From Kitasatospora arboriphila (GTDB lineage: Bacteria > Actinomycetota > Actinomycetes > Mycobacteriales > Mycobacteriaceae), in contig NZ_JNYV01000003.1 of NCBI RefSeq assembly GCF_000717275.1, forward strand, positions 692,952 through 756,951: a DNA stretch of 64,000 nucleotides, read 5' to 3'. Position 1 is the stretch's first letter. Every line of letters begins with the position of its first letter. This document shows, in pieces, positions 35,807 to 45,095 of this stretch. Made by a program: the position numbers and the translations under genes. The notes beneath the pieces are model-generated. The model was not told the DNA's origin. It ran no database searches and saw nothing but the letters and a program-made list of their open reading frames with translations.

Positions 35807-37552
35807 ATGAGCGCAGCGGCATTCGACCCCGATCGACCGTCCGACCTGGGCCCTCGATACCGGGAGAACTCGTGGCAACGGCTGTCCAAAGAGCTGTTCG
35901 ACGTGGTGGTGGTCGGCGGTGGCATCGTCGGTGTGGGCACTGCGCTCGACGCCGCAACCCGCGGTCTGCGCGTGGCCCTCGTCGAAGCCCGCGACATCGC
36001 CTCGGGAACATCGAGTCGCTCATCGAAGATGTTCCACGGTGGTTTGCGGTACCTCGAGCAACTCGAGTTCGGTCTGGTTCGCGAAGCGCTCCATGAACGT
36101 GAGCTGTCGCTGAGCACGCTGGCGCCGCACCTGGTGAAGCCCCTACCGTTCCTGTATCCACTGAGCCACCGGGTTTGGGAACGGCCGTACGTGGCCGCCG
36201 GCCTGTTCCTGTACGACTCACTCGGTGGAGCCAAATCCGTTCCGGGACAACGTCATGTGTCGCGGTCGGGCGCACTGCGGATCGCCCCTGCGCTCAAACG
36301 CAACTCGCTCACCGGTGGAATCACCTACTACGACACCGTGGTCGACGACGCACGTCATACCCTGACGGTGGCCCGCACCGCATCGCACTACGGCGCCGTC
36401 ATCCGAACCTCTACCCAGGTCACGGGTTTCCTGCGGGAGGCCGACCGGGTGAGCGGAGTCCGAGTGCGCGACACCGAGACCGGTGAGACCGCCGACATCC
36501 GCAGCCACTGCGTCATCAACGCCTCCGGTGTCTGGACCGACGAGATCCAGGCTCTGTCGAAGCAGCGCGGGAGGTTTCGGGTCCGCGCGTCCAAGGGCGT
36601 CCACATCGTCGTCCCACGGGACCGCATCGTCAGTGAATCGGCCATCATCCTGCGCACCGCCACGTCGGTACTGTTTGTCATCCCTTGGGAGACGCACTGG
36701 ATCATCGGGACCACCGACACCGACTGGAATCTCGACCTCGCACACCCGGCCGCAACCCGGGCGGACATCGACTACATCCTGCAGAAGGTGAACGAGGTGC
36801 TGGTCACACCGTTGACCCACGACGACATCGAAGGTGTCTACGCGGGCCTGCGACCGCTGCTGGCGGGCGAGAGCGACGAGACGTCGAAGCTGTCTCGCGA
36901 GCATGCGGTGGCCGAGGTCGCGCCCGGCCTCGTCGCCATCGCCGGTGGAAAATACACCACTTACCGGGTGATGGCCGCCGACGCGGTGGACGCGATCACC
37001 GACTTCATCCCGGTTCGGGTGGCTCCGTCGGTCACCGACAAGGTGCCCCTGGTCGGGGCCGAGGGGTACCACGCCCTGATCAACCAGTGCGATCAGCTCG
37101 GGCAGCGATTCGGGTTGCATCCCTACCGCATCCGTCGCTTGCTGAACCGCTACGGCTCGATGATCGATGAGGTGTTGGCCTACGCCAAGAAGGACGCGAG
37201 CCTTCTCCAACCCTTGGCCGCGGCGCCCCAGTATCTGCGTGTCGAAGTGGTCTACGCGGTGGTCAGCGAAGCCGCACTGCACCTGGAAGACGTGCTGGCC
37301 CGGCGGACACGGATCGCGATCGAATATCCGGATCGCGGGGTGAAGAGCGCACGAGAGGTTGCCGATCTCGTTGCGCCGCTGCTTGATTGGGACAGCGACC
37401 GGACCGACTTCGAGGTGCAGACCTACCTCGCGCGTGTCGAGGCAGAGGTGGCATCGCAGCGGCAACCCGATGACGAATCCGCTGATGCCCTGCGTGCAGC
37501 CGCGCCGGAGTCGCGCGCCGAACTGCTGGAACCCGTGCCGGTCCCGGACTGA
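35807..37552 (+). CDS. glpD: Aerobic glycerol-3-phosphate dehydrogenase
   Basis: 581 residues. FAD-binding VVVVGGGIVGVGTALDAATRG (about 29-48), the RSSKMFHGGLRYLEQ signature and a WIIGTTDTDW region are typical, and the C-terminal helical domain (about 390-520) has YRIRRLLNRYG. It oxidises glycerol-3-phosphate to DHAP and passes electrons to menaquinone. It is a peripheral membrane enzyme. The M. tuberculosis counterpart is Rv3302c (glpD2), which lies next to lpdA; here about 7.3 kb separates them. Confidence 0.97.
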   Translation: MSAAAFDPDRPSDLGPRYRENSWQRLSKELFDVVVVGGGIVGVGTALDAATRGLRVALVEARDIASGTSSRSSKMFHGGLRYLEQLEFGLVREALHERELSLSTLAPHLVKPLPFLYPLSHRVWERPYVAAGLFLYDSLGGAKSVPGQRHVSRSGALRIAPALKRNSLTGGITYYDTVVDDARHTLTVARTASHYGAVIRTSTQVTGFLREADRVSGVRVRDTETGETADIRSHCVINASGVWTDEIQALSKQRGRFRVRASKGVHIVVPRDRIVSESAIILRTATSVLFVIPWETHWIIGTTDTDWNLDLAHPAATRADIDYILQKVNEVLVTPLTHDDIEGVYAGLRPLLAGESDETSKLSREHAVAEVAPGLVAIAGGKYTTYRVMAADAVDAITDFIPVRVAPSVTDKVPLVGAEGYHALINQCDQLGQRFGLHPYRIRRLLNRYGSMIDEVLAYAKKDASLLQPLAAAPQYLRVEVVYAVVSEAALHLEDVLARRTRIAIEYPDRGVKSAREVADLVAPLLDWDSDRTDFEVQTYLARVEAEVASQRQPDDESADALRAAAPESRAELLEPVPVPD

Positions 37553-37574
37553 CCGCCCGCCGGCACAACGTCAG

Positions 37575-37985
37575 TCAGTCGGCCGGCTCGTACCGCAACA
37601 AGGTGACGTCGTCATCGGGGTAGTCGAAGAACACGGGCTTGACCCGCATGCCGATGTGGATCTCTGAGGGGTCGACGTTGACCAATTCGGTGGATACCCG
37701 CGGTCCCTCGTCCCACTGCACCACGGCGAGCAGCTGCGGCACGGAGTCGGCGAAGTGCGGGGACACCGGTTTACGCGCGATGGTGAATGTGTACAGCTTT
37801 CCCAGCCCGGAGATCTCTCTCCACTCGAGATCATCGGCCAACGTCCCCGGCGCCAAGATCCGGGGATAAAACACGTGACGACCCAACGAGGGCGAGTACT
37901 GGATCAGGATCTTGTGTTCGGAGAGCGCGTCCCAGAAAGGGGCGCTCACAGGCGTTTTCACCGGCATCGGCTTGGCGAACGTCAT
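37575..37985 (-). CDS. DUF35 OB-fold protein lacking the zinc ribbon cysteines
   Basis: 136 residues. An N-terminal helix-ribbon region (PFWDALSEHKILIQYS, then FYPRILAPG) is followed by an OB-fold with LYTFTIARKPVSP and a C-terminal strand VKPVFFDY. The order matches DUF35 acyl-CoA-associated proteins such as the ChsH2 C-terminal domain. The usual zinc-ribbon CxxC pairs are gone and the protein has no cysteine at all. It starts 14 bp after the thiolase-like gene stops, so the two likely form a complex. Confidence 0.83.
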   Translation of the reverse strand: MTFAKPMPVKTPVSAPFWDALSEHKILIQYSPSLGRHVFYPRILAPGTLADDLEWREISGLGKLYTFTIARKPVSPHFADSVPQLLAVVQWDEGPRVSTELVNVDPSEIHIGMRVKPVFFDYPDDDVTLLRYEPAD

Positions 37986-37999
37986 GAGGTCATCGCTTC

Positions 38000-39211
38000 C
38001 TAGTCGCCCTGCAGTACGAGTGTGGTCTGTTCGCCCATCACGCCGCCGTTGCCGGAGACGAAAGCCCGGTTGCAGTCGGGCACCTGGGCCGCGCCCGCAC
38101 GACCCATGATCTGGCGCGTCGCGTCGCACACGTGGTGCATGCCGCCCGCGAGGCCGGCCTGACCGAAACCCAGTTGTCCTCCCGCGGTGTTGAGCGGGAA
38201 GTCGCCCCGGAACGTCAGGTCGTGCGAATTCACGAACTCCATGCCTTTTCCCTTGTCGCAGAATCCCGCGTCTTCCAGGCTCATCAGCACGGTGATCGTG
38301 TAGCAGTCGTAGATCGACACCATGTCCATGTCGGAGCGGTCGAGCCTGCTCATGTCGAACGCTGTGTCGGCGGCACGCGCGATCGGACTCTCCAGGAGGT
38401 CCTCGGCATACGTCGGTGTCTTGTACGCGACGTGTTCCCCGAAACCTTTGATCCACACCGGGCGGTTCTTGCTCCGACGGGCCAGGTCGGCGGACGTCAC
38501 CAGGACCGCGGCGCCACCCGAACAGGGCATCACGATCTCGAGCCGTCGCAATGGGTCGGCGATCATCGGGCTCGCCAGAACGTCCTCGATGGTCAGCGGC
38601 TTGCCGTGGAACACCGCATCGGGGGTGTTGTTGGCGTTGACGCGCTGATCCACCACGATCTTGGCCATCGCCCGCTCGTCGTAGCCGTAGACCGATCGAT
38701 ACAGTTGCGCGATCTGGCCGTACGGGCCGTTCTGGCCCAGGTTGCCGAACGGGATGTCGAACTCGGCTTGCGGTGAACCGAACCGGTTCGACGACGAGCC
38801 GTAGAGCAGGATGTCGGTCAGACTGTCGGGCAGCGGCTTCTTCTCGTTGTACGGGACCCCGTAGTCCGCGGGGATCACGCACAGAACAGCTTGGCAGATA
38901 CCCAGTTCCACGGCGGCGGCTGCGCGCCAGACCATGGCGGCGGCCGACGCACCGCCGAGGTCGACGGTCTCCGCGAAATTGATTCGCGCACCGAGGTATT
39001 CGGCAATCGTGGACGGTACGAACATCTCGGACTCGAGCAGCGTGGAGGTGACGATCCCGTCGATCTCGACACCGGTGAGGCCCGCATCAGCGATTGCGGC
39101 CGCTCCCAGCGTTGCCCACTGCTCCAAGGTGAAGCGCGGCGTACGGGTCGAGACCTTCTGCGGCGCAAGCTCTTGGAAGCCGACCACTGCGGCATCGCCC
39201 CGAAAACCCAT
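38000..39211 (-). CDS. Thiolase-superfamily lipid-transfer protein/aldolase-like (Ltp type)
   Basis: 403 residues of the SCP2-thiolase superfamily. At the usual nucleophilic cysteine site the sequence reads DLGGASAAAMVW, without cysteine, and the GHP motif region reads GFGQAGLAGG. This is the pattern of Ltp2-like proteins that work as retro-aldolases with a DUF35 partner in steroid side-chain degradation. A true thiolase is therefore unlikely. It is transcribed with the DUF35 gene, behind a TetR gene, with a palindrome in the gap. Confidence 0.85.
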   Translation of the reverse strand: MGFRGDAAVVGFQELAPQKVSTRTPRFTLEQWATLGAAAIADAGLTGVEIDGIVTSTLLESEMFVPSTIAEYLGARINFAETVDLGGASAAAMVWRAAAAVELGICQAVLCVIPADYGVPYNEKKPLPDSLTDILLYGSSSNRFGSPQAEFDIPFGNLGQNGPYGQIAQLYRSVYGYDERAMAKIVVDQRVNANNTPDAVFHGKPLTIEDVLASPMIADPLRRLEIVMPCSGGAAVLVTSADLARRSKNRPVWIKGFGEHVAYKTPTYAEDLLESPIARAADTAFDMSRLDRSDMDMVSIYDCYTITVLMSLEDAGFCDKGKGMEFVNSHDLTFRGDFPLNTAGGQLGFGQAGLAGGMHHVCDATRQIMGRAGAAQVPDCNRAFVSGNGGVMGEQTTLVLQGD

Positions 39212-39260
39212 GGATACTCCTGCGCGTCAGATCGGAAGGTGGAAGTCTTCCGGCCAACGT

Positions 39261-39279
39261 ACTAGAACTCAAATCTAGT
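39261..39279. promoter_or_regulatory. Palindromic operator candidate at the TetR stop codon
   Basis: ACTAGA (39261-39266) and TCTAGT (39274-39279) are an exact inverted repeat around ACTCAAA. It overlaps the stop codon of the TetR gene (39275-39277) and lies 50 bp upstream of the thiolase-like gene. It could be the site by which the TetR protein controls the downstream pair. Confidence 0.5.
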
Positions 39280-39895
39280 TTTCAAGGGAGGGGTCGATGG
39301 GTGCGCCGAACAGGAAGTCGATGAAGCGGTTGCACAGGCGGTAGACGTCGTCCATGGATCCCTCGTTGTACACCGTCCCGGTGAGCACGGTGTTGATGAT
39401 CGACCACAGCATGATCGCCGCATCCTTGGCTGCCTCGGGACCCAGCCGCGCGAAGTCGTCGGCCAACGTGTGCTGGCAGACCTCGAAGAATTGAGCGAGC
39501 AAGGCCTTGGCGTTGGGGTCGGCACTGGACTGCAAGATGACGTGCACCTTGAAGAAGTGCGGTCGTCGCTCGAACGAGGAGATGACGGCATTCATTTTTG
39601 CGCGGATCTGGTGCTCGGACAATTCCTCGCCCGACCTCGCGTAGGCGGGTGCCGCCCAATCGAGCAGTACCGCGGCGTAGAGATGCTCTTTGGACGAGAA
39701 GTACCGGTACAGCGTGCCCAACGCGACGCCGGCTCCATTGGCCACGTCGCGGATCTGGATCTGCTCGTACTCCTGCTCTTTGAGGGCGGCATTGGCAGCC
39801 TTGATGATCCGCAGGCGGCGAGCCTGCTGCCAGGCGGGCAGCTCCGAACTGAGCGTTGCCGCTGCAGTTGTCGTTGCCTGTTGCGTCATGGTCAT
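39275..39895 (-). CDS. TetR/AcrR-family transcriptional regulator
   Basis: 206 residues. The N-terminal helix-turn-helix is LRIIKAANAALKEQEYEQIQIRDVANGAGVALGTLYRYFSSKEHLYAAVL in outline (about 28-77, with GVALGTLYRYFSSKEHL as the recognition helix). The C-terminal ligand domain is typical of regulators that sense acyl-CoAs or steroid metabolites, like the KstR/KstR2 group in this order. It lies 63 bp upstream of the thiolase-like gene on the same strand. Confidence 0.9.
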   Translation of the reverse strand: MTMTQQATTTAAATLSSELPAWQQARRLRIIKAANAALKEQEYEQIQIRDVANGAGVALGTLYRYFSSKEHLYAAVLLDWAAPAYARSGEELSEHQIRAKMNAVISSFERRPHFFKVHVILQSSADPNAKALLAQFFEVCQHTLADDFARLGPEAAKDAAIMLWSIINTVLTGTVYNEGSMDDVYRLCNRFIDFLFGAPIDPSLEN

Positions 39896-39983
39896 CCTTC
39901 AGTGGTGCGTCCCGGCCCGGGTACAGCCTAAAACGCCCGACCCGGCAGCATGTGCATCACCGGCCACTTCCGTTTGCGAGTTG

Positions 39984-42900
39984 TCATCCGGTGCGGCGCA
40001 GTCGCAGGCCGCGAGGCGTGGCCGAGAAGCCGCTTTCCTGGAGATGCTCGGCGAGGTCACCGGTCAGCACAGGTTCTCCGTTGACCTTCTCCACATACAG
40101 CCGATCGACCTGACCTCGGATGACCACCCGCGCCAGCGCGGAGGTGGCTGCGGCGAGGGTGTCGGCGTCCTCGCTGAACGTGAGCACTGTTTTTCCGCCG
40201 CGTTCGACGAACAGCACGAGGTCGCCGTCGACCAGCACCACCAGCGCACCTGGTTTGCGGCCGGGGCGATGGCCTTCCTTCTGGGGCGGCCAGCCCAGTG
40301 CGGAACCGTACGGATTGGCCGGATCCGTGGCGGCGAGGGCGATGGCGGACTGACCGATGGTCTCCACCTCGTCGCGTAGTCGGTCGACGGTGGTGGTGGC
40401 TGCGAACTGCGCACCGCCGAGTCCGTCGATGTAGTAGCCGCGTCGCACCTTGCCGCTGTCCTCGAATCCGGTGAGGGCCTTGTACACACGAGAGAAGCCC
40501 CCTTCGACGCCCTCGGTCATCACCGCTCCCTTGGTGACGACGCCATAGCGGTCCAGCAGCGTCGAGCACTGCGCGGCGATGGCCAACGTCGGGTCGCCCA
40601 GCGGCGGGGGCAGGACAAACCACCGCCCTGTCATCGACATCGGAGCAGTGCGGGGAGTGCGCGCGAATCTGCGCCGCCCGCGGTGGGCCGGTATGCCCCG
40701 GACGGCCCCGGGTTTGCGACCCGGTCCGAGGAGAGCACGCACCGGTGAAAACGTGTCGTTGCTGATGCGACCCGCCCACGCCAGGTCCCACAAGGCCATC
40801 TCGAGGTCCGACCCAAGCGGCGCGACACCGTCGACGGACAGCGAGTCGCTCAGCTGACGGAAGAAGAAGGCGCCGCCCGGAGCAAGTTGGTCCAACAATC
40901 GCTCGTGTAGATCGCCCATGTCGATCTCGGTGGGTGCGGGCAGGCTGTCCTCGGCGAGATCGGCGGGGTGAAGACTGATCCAGCCGTCGGAGCCGGACAA
41001 CCGACCGTGCCCGGCCCACAGCACCTCGCCGCCTGCCGTGAGCTCATCGAGCATGTCGGGCCGGTAGTCGGATACCCGGGCGGGCAGGATCAGTGACTCC
41101 CACGCCGACGCTGGGATGGGAACCCCGGCCAACTGGTCGATCACCGCAGACACCCCGTCGATGCCGCGCAGACGCGTGCGGTCGGTGACGTGTTGCCAGC
41201 CGGTGACGAATCGCGCGTAGGTCTGGTGACTGACGGGAGCTATCTCCGCCCGGCTCGCCGCGAGCGAGGCCCGGCGCAAACCGGACAGGACCTCGGTGTT
41301 GCACCACTGCTCGCCGCTGCGCAGGGTGCCGGCGGGTTCGGGCCGGAAGTCGCCTTCGACCACTCGTCGCTGGCCGGCCAGCCGCACCAGGGTGTCGCGG
41401 ACAACAGCGATGCCCAGTCCCAGCGCCTCGGCGACATCGGCTGCGACGAACGGGCCATGGGTGCGCGCGAACCGGCCGACGAGGTCGCCGAGCGGGTCGT
41501 CGACCGGGTCGAGGAACGCCATCGGAAGGCCCTGCGGTGGCGGGATCCCGAGCCCGTCCCGCAACCGGCTGGCGTCTTCGGCGGCAGCGAACCACACGAT
41601 GTCTCCGCCGCGGGAGACCTCGATGGCCCGGCCGGCGCCGAGCAGCTCGGTGAGCAGCTCGCGTGAATCGTCGCCGGAGTAGCGAAGGGCCACAGCGTCT
41701 GCGGTGAGTGGACCGAGCCAGCGTAAGAGGTCGGCGATGCCTTCGGTGTCTCTCGCCTGCCGGTCCGGGTGCAGGCGTTGGAGCTTGGCCTCGGTGTCGG
41801 CGATGACGTTCTGGTCGAGCAACTCTCGCAGGTCGACGCGCCCGAGAAGCTGCGCCAGCAGCGCGGTGTCGAGGGACAGGGTGGCGGCGCGACGCTCGGC
41901 GAGCGGCGCGTCGTCGGCGTACATGAACGCGCCCACGTAGCCGAACAGCAACGAGGAGGCCATCGGAGACGGCGTCTCGGTCTCGACCTCGATGACCCGC
42001 AGGCGCCGATTCTGGATGCGGGTGAGCATGTCGACAAGGGCCGGTAGGTCGTACACGTCCTGCAGACATTCGCGGAACGCCTCGAGGATGATGGGAAACT
42101 GCGGGTATTTCCTTGCCACATCCAGCAATTGAGCACTGCGCTGACGCTGCTGCCACAGCGGCGCACGCTTGCCGGGGTTGCGCCGTGGCAACAGCAGTGC
42201 CCGGGCAGCGCATTCGCGGAACCGTGACGCGAACATGGCCGAGCCGCCCAGCTGTTCGGTGACGATCTGCTCGATCTGGTCGGGCTCGAAGCTGAACAAT
42301 GACGCACCGGGGGGCTGGTCGTCGGTGTCGGGGAGCCTGACGATGATGCCGTCGTCGGCGGCAGAGACCGCCCCGTCGATGCCGTAGTCCTGCTGCAGAC
42401 GTGCGGTGACGGCGCTGGCCCACGGGGCGTGGACCCTCAGGCCGTAAGGGGAGTGCAGGATCACCCGCCAGTCGCCGAGTTCGTCGCGGAAGCGTTCGAC
42501 CAACAACGTGCGGTCGGTGGGCAGGTGGCCGGTGGCCGCCTGCTGTTCGGAGATGAGCTGCGCCAAATTGTCTCGGGCGAACGCGTTCAGTCCGAGCCGC
42601 TCGGCATGGTCGGCCATCTTGTCCGTGCTGCTGAGTTCTCCGACGAACTTGCCGATGGCGGCTCCGAGTTCGGCGGGTCGGCCGATGCTGTCACCGTGCC
42701 AGAACGGCAGCCGGCCCGCCTGGCCGTACGCCGGCGTGACCAACACCCGGTCGTGCGTGATCTCCTCGATCCGCCAGCTGGTCGCGCCGAGGGCGAAGAC
42801 GTCGCCCACCCGGGACTCGTAGACCATCTCCTCGTCCAGTTCGCCCACCCGCGTTTGCTTTTCGCCCACCATGTACACGGCGAACAGGCCGCGGTCTGGG

Positions 42901-44573
42901 ATCGCGCCGCCCGAGGTGACCGCCAGGCGCTGCGCACCGGGACGTCCGGTGATCGTGCCTTTGGCGCGGTCCCAGACCACTCGCGGTCGCAGCTCGGCGA
43001 ACTCGTCGGAGGGGTAACGGCCGGACAGCAGATCCAGGGTGGCGTCGTAAACCGGACGGGGGAGGGTGGCGTAAGGCGCACTGCGCCGGACGATTTGGTA
43101 CCACTCGTCGACGTCGATGCTGCCCGTTGCGCACACCGCGACGGTCTGTTGCGCCAGGACGTCGAGCGGATTGGCCGGAACGACAAGCTCCTCGATGAGT
43201 CCGTCGGTCATCCGCTCGACCGCCACAGCGCACCGCAGCAGGTCGGCGCGGTGCTTGGGGAACAGCACACCCTGACTGATCTCGCCCACCTGGTGCCCGG
43301 CACGACCGATGCGTTGCAACCCGCTGGCCACCGACGGTGGGGCCTCCACCTGGATGACCAGATCGACAGCACCCATGTCGATGCCGAGTTCAAGACTGCT
43401 CGTGGCCACCACACACCGCAGGCGGCCGGATTTGAGGTCGTCCTCGATCTGTCCGCGTACCTCTTTGCTCACCGATCCGTGATGGGCGCGCGCGAGCAGG
43501 GGCTCGGCACCTTTGCTGGCGCCACTGCCCATCACCTGAGCCGGCGCACCGCCGGGCACCCGCGGATTGGATGCGGGCTCCGGTGCCTGCCCGAGCCGCG
43601 TGGCATGGACCTCGTTGAGGCGGGCCGTGAGCTGCTCGGCCAGGCGACGGGAGTTGGTGAAGACGATGGTCGACCGGTTCTTCTCGATGAGGTCGACGAT
43701 CGAGCTCTCCACAAAGGGCCACAGCGATCCGGCCGCCGGAGCGGAGGCCTCATCGTCGATCTCTTCGTTGCCGGCGATCACCGGGATGTTGGTCATGTCC
43801 GCGACCGGGACGTCGACCGAGAGGTCGAACGTCTTGGACGCCGGCGGCTGCACGATTGTGTAGGGCCGGCTGCCGGAGAGGAACCCTGCGACACGTTCGG
43901 GTGGCCGGACGGTTGCCGACAACCCGATGCGCTGTGCCGGGTTCTCGAGCAAGGCGTCGAGACGTTCGAGCGACAACGCCAGATGTGTGCCCCGCTTGGT
44001 GCCGGCCACGGCGTGCACCTCGTCGACGATGACCGTCTGCACCGAGGTGAGCGTGTCGCGCGCCGCCGAGGTGAGCATCAAGAAGAGGGATTCGGGGGTG
44101 GTGATCAGGATGTCGGGCGGGGTGCGGAGCAATTGACGGCGCTGGGCGGCCGGGGTGTCGCCCGATCGCACGCCCACCGTGATCTGGGGGACCGGCAGGT
44201 TCAGCTCCTGCGCGGCCCGGGTGATCCCGATCAGGGGTGCGCGCAGGTTGCGCTCGACATCGACGGCAAGAGCCTTCAGCGGCGACACGTAGAGAACGCG
44301 CGTGCCGGCGGCCTTGGCGCCGTCGGGAACCGGGTCGGCGCCCAGTCGATCGAGTGCCCACAAGAATGCCGACAGCGTCTTGCCCGACCCGGTGGGGGCG
44401 ACGACCAGGGTGTTCTGGCCGTCCGCGATGGAGTTCCAGGCCCCGAGCTGTGCTGATGTGGGTGCCGGGAAGGCCGCGTCGAACCACGTACGGGTCGGCG
44501 CCGTGAAGCGGCCGAGCACCTGCTGTGCGCTGGGCACGCCGGATGTCGAGGTGGGGGACTTGCGGGCGGCCAT
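39984..44573 (-). CDS. lhr: Large ATP-dependent helicase Lhr
   Basis: 1529 residues from ATG 44573 (GTG 44588 is the alternative). A superfamily 2 core occupies about 25-480: Walker A VVAPTGSGKTLSA, motif II VDEVHA, motif III GLSATVRPPE, motif VI QRIGRAGH. A winged-helix and Lhr-specific beta-barrel region follow (about 480-860), then a long C-terminal module (about 880-1529) found in Lhr-C-containing full-length enzymes. It unwinds RNA:DNA hybrids and is linked to DNA repair in mycobacteria. The M. tuberculosis counterpart is Rv3296. It has no evident operon partner. Confidence 0.96.
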   Translation of the reverse strand: MAARKSPTSTSGVPSAQQVLGRFTAPTRTWFDAAFPAPTSAQLGAWNSIADGQNTLVVAPTGSGKTLSAFLWALDRLGADPVPDGAKAAGTRVLYVSPLKALAVDVERNLRAPLIGITRAAQELNLPVPQITVGVRSGDTPAAQRRQLLRTPPDILITTPESLFLMLTSAARDTLTSVQTVIVDEVHAVAGTKRGTHLALSLERLDALLENPAQRIGLSATVRPPERVAGFLSGSRPYTIVQPPASKTFDLSVDVPVADMTNIPVIAGNEEIDDEASAPAAGSLWPFVESSIVDLIEKNRSTIVFTNSRRLAEQLTARLNEVHATRLGQAPEPASNPRVPGGAPAQVMGSGASKGAEPLLARAHHGSVSKEVRGQIEDDLKSGRLRCVVATSSLELGIDMGAVDLVIQVEAPPSVASGLQRIGRAGHQVGEISQGVLFPKHRADLLRCAVAVERMTDGLIEELVVPANPLDVLAQQTVAVCATGSIDVDEWYQIVRRSAPYATLPRPVYDATLDLLSGRYPSDEFAELRPRVVWDRAKGTITGRPGAQRLAVTSGGAIPDRGLFAVYMVGEKQTRVGELDEEMVYESRVGDVFALGATSWRIEEITHDRVLVTPAYGQAGRLPFWHGDSIGRPAELGAAIGKFVGELSSTDKMADHAERLGLNAFARDNLAQLISEQQAATGHLPTDRTLLVERFRDELGDWRVILHSPYGLRVHAPWASAVTARLQQDYGIDGAVSAADDGIIVRLPDTDDQPPGASLFSFEPDQIEQIVTEQLGGSAMFASRFRECAARALLLPRRNPGKRAPLWQQRQRSAQLLDVARKYPQFPIILEAFRECLQDVYDLPALVDMLTRIQNRRLRVIEVETETPSPMASSLLFGYVGAFMYADDAPLAERRAATLSLDTALLAQLLGRVDLRELLDQNVIADTEAKLQRLHPDRQARDTEGIADLLRWLGPLTADAVALRYSGDDSRELLTELLGAGRAIEVSRGGDIVWFAAAEDASRLRDGLGIPPPQGLPMAFLDPVDDPLGDLVGRFARTHGPFVAADVAEALGLGIAVVRDTLVRLAGQRRVVEGDFRPEPAGTLRSGEQWCNTEVLSGLRRASLAASRAEIAPVSHQTYARFVTGWQHVTDRTRLRGIDGVSAVIDQLAGVPIPASAWESLILPARVSDYRPDMLDELTAGGEVLWAGHGRLSGSDGWISLHPADLAEDSLPAPTEIDMGDLHERLLDQLAPGGAFFFRQLSDSLSVDGVAPLGSDLEMALWDLAWAGRISNDTFSPVRALLGPGRKPGAVRGIPAHRGRRRFARTPRTAPMSMTGRWFVLPPPLGDPTLAIAAQCSTLLDRYGVVTKGAVMTEGVEGGFSRVYKALTGFEDSGKVRRGYYIDGLGGAQFAATTTVDRLRDEVETIGQSAIALAATDPANPYGSALGWPPQKEGHRPGRKPGALVVLVDGDLVLFVERGGKTVLTFSEDADTLAAATSALARVVIRGQVDRLYVEKVNGEPVLTGDLAEHLQESGFSATPRGLRLRRTG

Positions 44574-44695
44574 TGCTCCATGATCCACGACGGGTCTGAC
44601 AGAGCGGCAGAACAGGTGACCGGGATCGTCGGCACCAGATCATTCGGCAGGTCGGTGTTGACCGGGCAAAACGCCGCGGAATAGAGTCAGCGCAC

Positions 44696-44799
44696 GTCGT
44701 GCGAACGGGAAATCCGGTGCAAATCCGGAGCGGTCGCGCCACTGTGAGCTGATCTCAACCCACCGGGTGGAGCCGCAAGTCAGGGGACCGGGGCACGAC
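44696..44799 (+). ncRNA. Cobalamin (B12) riboswitch
   Basis: The P1 stem is exact: GTCGTGC (44696-44702) with GCACGAC (44793-44799). Inside are the conserved core segments: GGGAAATCCGGTGCAAATCC (44707-44726), GCCACTGTGAGC (44738-44749) and the B12 box AGTCAGGGGACC (44778-44789). It should bind adenosyl- or hydroxocobalamin and repress the downstream cbtB-cbtA operon when B12 is plentiful. Confidence 0.93.
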
Positions 44800-44813
44800 A
44801 CCCACCAGGTCGA

Positions 44814-44840
44814 CGCGGGGCGCGCATCCCGCGAGAGGAG
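44814..44840 (+). promoter_or_regulatory. Riboswitch expression platform hairpin and ribosome-binding site
   Basis: CGCGGG (44814-44819) and CCCGCG (44828-44833) form a hairpin with loop GCGCGCAT, directly abutting the ribosome-binding site GAGAGGAG (44833-44840) of cbtB. This is the usual place of the regulatory P13-type hairpin that makes a kissing contact in cobalamin riboswitches. No U-tract is present, so translational control is more likely than termination. Confidence 0.6.
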
Positions 44841-44846
44841 ATATCA

Positions 44847-45083
44847 ATGTCGAGTTCTTCGGTCTCGCAACCGGTTTCGAGTGCCCCCACGTTGGCCGTC
44901 GCGGTCCCGGATGTGTCGGTCGTGAACGCCGCACTCTGGCTGACCGCCACCACCATGGTCGCGTCCCTCGCCTACTACTTCCTCGGCTTCGACCAGGGCG
45001 CGGTGTCGGTGTTCGGCAGCGACACCCATGTCCACGAGTACATCCACGACGCCCGGCACTTCCTCGGCTTCCCCTGCCACTGA
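44847..45083 (+). CDS. cbtB: Cobalt transporter subunit CbtB
   Basis: 78 residues. One transmembrane helix (about 28-48, NAALWLTATTMVASLAYYFLG) and a C-terminal metal-binding motif HVHEYIHDARHFLGFPCH with five histidines. CbtB works with CbtA in cobalt uptake for B12 synthesis and is typically under B12 riboswitch control, as here. The ATG is 7 nt after a strong ribosome-binding site. CbtA follows 12 bp downstream. Confidence 0.93.
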   Translation: MSSSSVSQPVSSAPTLAVAVPDVSVVNAALWLTATTMVASLAYYFLGFDQGAVSVFGSDTHVHEYIHDARHFLGFPCH

Positions 45084-45095
45084 GCAGGCGAGTAG

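Noticed and set aside
42429..44456. 675-codon open frame opposite lhr
   Set aside because: The sense frame carries all helicase motifs; the antisense frame is a codon-bias artefact.
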